Assembly: GCA_963759235.1 (NCBI GenBank)
Contig: CAVWYO010000008.1
Coordinates: 434,001-498,000 of the forward strand
DNA: 64,000 nucleotides
Reading direction: 5' to 3'
Origin: Bauldia sp963759235
GTDB lineage: Bacteria > Pseudomonadota > Alphaproteobacteria > Rhizobiales > Kaistiaceae
Below, in pieces: positions 61,542 through 64,000 of the stretch (its first letter is position 1; each line of letters starts with the position of its first letter). Made by a program: the position numbers and the translations under genes. The notes under the pieces were generated by a model. That model had not been told where the DNA came from and did no database searches. It worked only from the letters and a program-made list of their open reading frames with translations.

Positions 61542-61918
61542 CAGCGATCTTCATCCCGCTCGAAGATCTCGTCTTCCTCGATGGTGCCGTAAGCTTCGTT
61601 GATGCGCACCACCAAAGCCAGGCCGAGCGCCAGCGTTGCGATCCCGACGACAATGGCGGTGAGAATGAGAACGTGGGGCAGCGGGTTCGAATAGACCTTG
61701 AAGTCCGGATCGATGATCGGCGGCGTGCCGCTGAGGATTTTGCCGGCGGAGATGTAGAGGAGGTAGACCGACGTCTGGAACAGCGACAGGCCGACCAACT
61801 TCTTCACCATGTTGCCGCGGGCGATGACGATGTAGAGCCCGGCGACCATCAGGAAGACGGTGACCCACTGATTGTAGTGGGCGGCGACCCGGCCGGCGAG
61901 ATTGATAAGCTCGTTCAT
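61541..61918 (-). CDS. mrpC: Mrp-type antiporter subunit C (NuoK-like)
   Basis: ATG 61918 gives 125 residues with three transmembrane helices (WVTVFLMVAGLYIVIARGNM, GLSLFQTSVYLLYISAGK, LPHVLILTAIVVGIATLALG). LTAIVVGIA is the NuoK/MrpC signature. It has an acidic C-terminal tail. It overlaps the B-subunit gene by 4 bp. Confidence 0.9.
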   Translation of the reverse strand: MNELINLAGRVAAHYNQWVTVFLMVAGLYIVIARGNMVKKLVGLSLFQTSVYLLYISAGKILSGTPPIIDPDFKVYSNPLPHVLILTAIVVGIATLALGLALVVRINEAYGTIEEDEIFERDEDR

Positions 61919-62334
61919 CGCCGGCCCCGCGCCGCGAAGGCATAGAAGATCGATACCACCGTGGCGCTGACGGTGATGAACACGCCGCCCTCGACCAGGA
62001 AGACACCCCATTCCTGGCCGTGGACCGGGTCGTGGGCGAGGTGCGAGTAGTCGAGGTAGTTCTGTCCGCTCAGCCAGCCGGCCACGCCGACCCCGGCATA
62101 GATCAGAACGCCCAACGGGATCATCGCTTCGACCAGGGAGGCGGGCACTAGGCGCCTGGCGGCGGCGAGCCCATAGATCAACGCGTAGAGGATGACGGTG
62201 GCCGCGGCGATGACGCCGGCCTGGAAGCCGCCGCCCGGACCGTAGTCGCCGTGGAACTGAACGTAGATGGCGAAGACCATCACGAACGGCAGGATGAGCT
62301 TGGTGACGATGCGGAGAATGACGTCGAGTCGCAT
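61915..62334 (-). CDS. mrpB: Mrp-type antiporter subunit B (MnhB domain)
   Basis: This 139-residue protein shows the MnhB signature: VMVFAIYVQFHGDYGPGGGF, QAGVIAAATVILYALIYG, LIYAGVGVAGWLSGQNYLDY. It has four transmembrane helices. It is coupled to the C-subunit gene and lies 10 bp after the DUF4040 gene. Confidence 0.92.
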   Translation of the reverse strand: MRLDVILRIVTKLILPFVMVFAIYVQFHGDYGPGGGFQAGVIAAATVILYALIYGLAAARRLVPASLVEAMIPLGVLIYAGVGVAGWLSGQNYLDYSHLAHDPVHGQEWGVFLVEGGVFITVSATVVSIFYAFAARGRR

Positions 62335-62344
62335 CGCCGGGCCC

Positions 62345-62860
62345 TTAGTCCTTGCGTTCGCCGCGCGGCGCGGCGGCGCGTTTCAACAGCATCAGGACGG
62401 CGATGCCGGCGGTGAAGATCACGGTCGTCTCGCCGAGCGTGTCGAAGCCGCGGTAGCTCGCCAGGACCGAGGAGACGACGTTGGCGATGCCGGTCTCGGC
62501 CACCGAGCGATGAAGGTAGTCGGGACCCAGAACCTGAACCGGCGTGGCGGCGCCACCGAAAGGTGGCGTCGCGTTGACACCCCAGATCAACACTGCGGCC
62601 GTGCCGGCGGCAACGAACAGCGGCAGCACGACCGAATGGATTGGCCGGGCCTCTTCGGTCTTGGTGAGATAGAGCGTGCCGAGGAGAAGGACGGTGCCGA
62701 CGCCGGCGCCGACGGACGCCTCGGTGAGGGCGACGTCCACCGCGTCGAGGACGAGGAGCACGCTCGCCATCAGGAAGCTGTAGATGCTGGTGAGGACAAC
62801 GACGGCAAAGAGGTTGCGCACCCGCACGACGCCGATCGTGGTCGCGGCGAGCAGCGTCAA
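62345..62860 (-). CDS. DUF4040/MbhD-MbhE-like antiporter subunit (split A C-terminus)
   Basis: About 171 residues. LFAVVVLTSIYSFLMASVLL and DAVDVALTEASVGAGVGTVL are the DUF4040 (MbhD-like) signature. The second part (VLASYRGFDTLGETTVIFTA, GIAVLMLLKR) is the MbhE/MrpA C-terminal motif. No large MrpA/NuoL subunit is fused. The TTG at 62860 may not be the true start: sequence INFVLLTLLA continues upstream to the G-gene stop. Confidence 0.85.
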   Translation of the reverse strand: MTLLAATTIGVVRVRNLFAVVVLTSIYSFLMASVLLVLDAVDVALTEASVGAGVGTVLLLGTLYLTKTEEARPIHSVVLPLFVAAGTAAVLIWGVNATPPFGGAATPVQVLGPDYLHRSVAETGIANVVSSVLASYRGFDTLGETTVIFTAGIAVLMLLKRAAAPRGERKD

Positions 62861-62874
62861 GAGAACGAAGTTGA

Positions 62875-63243
62875 TCAGAGCTTCGATGGCTCGCCCTCCT
62901 CTTTCGCTTCATCGCGCGGCTCGATCACGTTGCCATATCGGTCGAGAGGCCAGACGCCTGCCTGGATCGCGGCCTGGGCCACCGCGTGGGTCGCCGCCGG
63001 GCTGGTAAGCGCGATGAAAAGGATGAGGAAGACCAGCTTGACGCTGACCAGCGTGAACCCGGCGAAAAGGATCAGGCCGACCAGGATGAGGCCGACGCCG
63101 AGGGTGTCGGCGACCGAAGCTGCGTGCATGCGGGTGAACACGTCGGGCATGCGCACCAGCCCGAGGGCGCCGATCACCATGAAAGCGCCGCCGAAAACGA
63201 CGCAGACGCCCCCGATCCACGAAAAGACGTCCGCCGCGGTCAC
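62875..63243 (-). CDS. mrpG: Mrp-type antiporter subunit G
   Basis: This 122-residue protein has the MnhG signature VFGGAFMVIGALGLVRMPDV, FTRMHAASVADTLGVGLILV and ALTSPAATHAVAQAA. It has three transmembrane helices. It overlaps the F-subunit stop by 4 bp. Confidence 0.93.
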   Translation of the reverse strand: MTAADVFSWIGGVCVVFGGAFMVIGALGLVRMPDVFTRMHAASVADTLGVGLILVGLILFAGFTLVSVKLVFLILFIALTSPAATHAVAQAAIQAGVWPLDRYGNVIEPRDEAKEEGEPSKL

Positions 63244-63521
63244 AGCGCCTCCTCATCCTCGTCGACATAGCCCAGCGGGCCGTAGCGGAAGAACTTCAGC
63301 ACCGCGAAAACGCCGACGATATTGAGAAGCGCGTAGGTGACGGCGATGTCGAGAAAGGCCGGACGCCCGGTCAGGAAGCCGAACAGGGCCAGGATGACGA
63401 TTGCCGCGTTGCCGATCGAGTTGGCGGCGACCAGCCGGTCGAACACGGTCGGACCCTTCAGCGCCCGGACCAGCATCAGCGTGGCGGCGACCAAAACGGC
63501 CAGCATCCCGGCGGCGAGCAT
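63240..63521 (-). CDS. mrpF: Mrp-type antiporter subunit F
   Basis: This 93-residue protein (MLAAGMLAVLVAATLMLVRA) has the MrpF motif KGPTVFDRLVAANSIGNAAI and AFLDIAVTYALLNIVGVFAV, with three transmembrane helices and an acidic tail. It overlaps the E-subunit stop by 1 bp. Confidence 0.93.
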   Translation of the reverse strand: MLAAGMLAVLVAATLMLVRALKGPTVFDRLVAANSIGNAAIVILALFGFLTGRPAFLDIAVTYALLNIVGVFAVLKFFRYGPLGYVDEDEEAL

Positions 63522-64000
63522 CAGCCCCTACCCTCGAACTTCGAAACCCGCCGGTCCATCTCGCCGCTCTGCAAGCCGGCGGCGGTCTCTTCGGTCAGCG
63601 CATGGACGACCAGTCGGCGATTCCGCCGGTCGGCTTCGACGGTGATGGTGCCAGGGGTCAGGGTGATCGAATTGGCGTAACTGACGACCCCGACGGCCGT
63701 CTTCTGGGTCGGCCGCACGGCGATCATCCTCGGCGAAATCGGCAGGGACGGCGTGAGGATGATGCGCGAGACGTCGAGGGCCGACTTGACGACCTCCTTG
63801 ACGAGCCAGGGCCAATAGAGAAGGCCCGGCAGGACGAGCTCGATCGGGTGCCCCTCCTCGTCGGAATAGCCGAAGAGGAGGCCCGCGAGGGCGACCAGAA
63901 CCGCGGTCAGCGCGCCGGCGCCGAGCAGGAAGGCGTCGGTGTGGCCGGAAAGCAGCACCCAGAAGACGAACAGCGTGACGGCGAGGCTGACGAGCCGCAT
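63521..64000 (-). CDS. mrpE: Mrp-type antiporter subunit E
   Basis: This 159-residue protein begins exactly at the window edge (MRLVSLAVTLFVFWVLLSGH), so an upstream start cannot be excluded. MnhE signature: YWPWLVKEVVKSALDVSRII, then GVVSYANSITLTPGTITVEA and a soluble C-terminal domain. The order E-F-G-A'-B-C-D-D is that of Mbh/Mrp-like antiporter modules that lack a fused MrpA. Confidence 0.9.
   Translation of the reverse strand: MRLVSLAVTLFVFWVLLSGHTDAFLLGAGALTAVLVALAGLLFGYSDEEGHPIELVLPGLLYWPWLVKEVVKSALDVSRIILTPSLPISPRMIAVRPTQKTAVGVVSYANSITLTPGTITVEADRRNRRLVVHALTEETAAGLQSGEMDRRVSKFEGRG

Overview
This is a GC-rich chromosomal segment of an alphaproteobacterium, most likely a member of the Hyphomicrobiales (Rhizobiales). 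The support is a complete RcGTA-type gene transfer agent (GTA) cluster, GafY/GafZ-like regulators, a MucR/Ros regulator, DUF2336, DUF5330 and DUF1491 genes, and the short intergenic repeats typical of the group. Many genes, including the class A penicillin-binding protein, carry single-base indels, several in C or G homopolymers. Part of the apparent decay is therefore probably sequencing error.

Layout. (1) 1-25.1 kb, minus strand: a prophage-derived GTA structural cluster in canonical order, reading leftwards from the small terminase (24.8 kb) through TerL, portal, protease, capsid, connector and tail genes to the hub and a tail fibre at 0.6 kb. It contains no integrase and no lysogeny module. 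It is split by a metabolic block at 18.6-22.8 kb (methyltransferase, FMN oxidase, monooxygenase, aldo/keto reductase). A possible exchangeable C-terminal cassette sits after the portal. (2) 25.3-34.6 kb, plus strand: six tandem paralogues, beta-helix-like in front and RTX-like behind, with a seventh at 43.2-44.3 kb. A degenerate tRNA-like sequence lies between the first two. (3) 34.8-42.8 kb: a secreted Cys-rich protein and an OmpA-like protein, then an accessory zone with HicBA, DUF3800 and IS1595-family pieces carrying passenger genes. (4) 44.4-55.2 kb: core genes (YcgN family, TrxC, PBP1A, DUF1214/DUF1254, DUF2336, DUF1491, peptidoglycan-binding protein, DUF5330, SufE), then the GafZ/GafY-like pair and MucR. 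(5) 55.5-64.0 kb, minus strand: an Mrp/Mbh-like cation/proton antiporter operon with three D-like subunits and a nucleoside phosphorylase.

How it fits together. The GTA cluster and its likely activators (GafY/GafZ-like, 52.9-54.0 kb) are in the same window. Four copies of a promoter cassette lie at 14.5, 20.0, 25.1 and 36.1 kb. Each has a 14-bp AGG...CCT box, TTGACA, a 17-bp spacer, a -10 hexamer and a conserved short leader; the first three end in an intrinsic terminator. Three lie upstream of GTA blocks. The fourth forms a direct repeat with the third around the RTX-like array. A similar box precedes the GafY/GafZ-like genes, and an identical one precedes an IS1595 transposase. The cassette could be a small-RNA family, an attenuated GTA promoter, or a mobile regulatory repeat.
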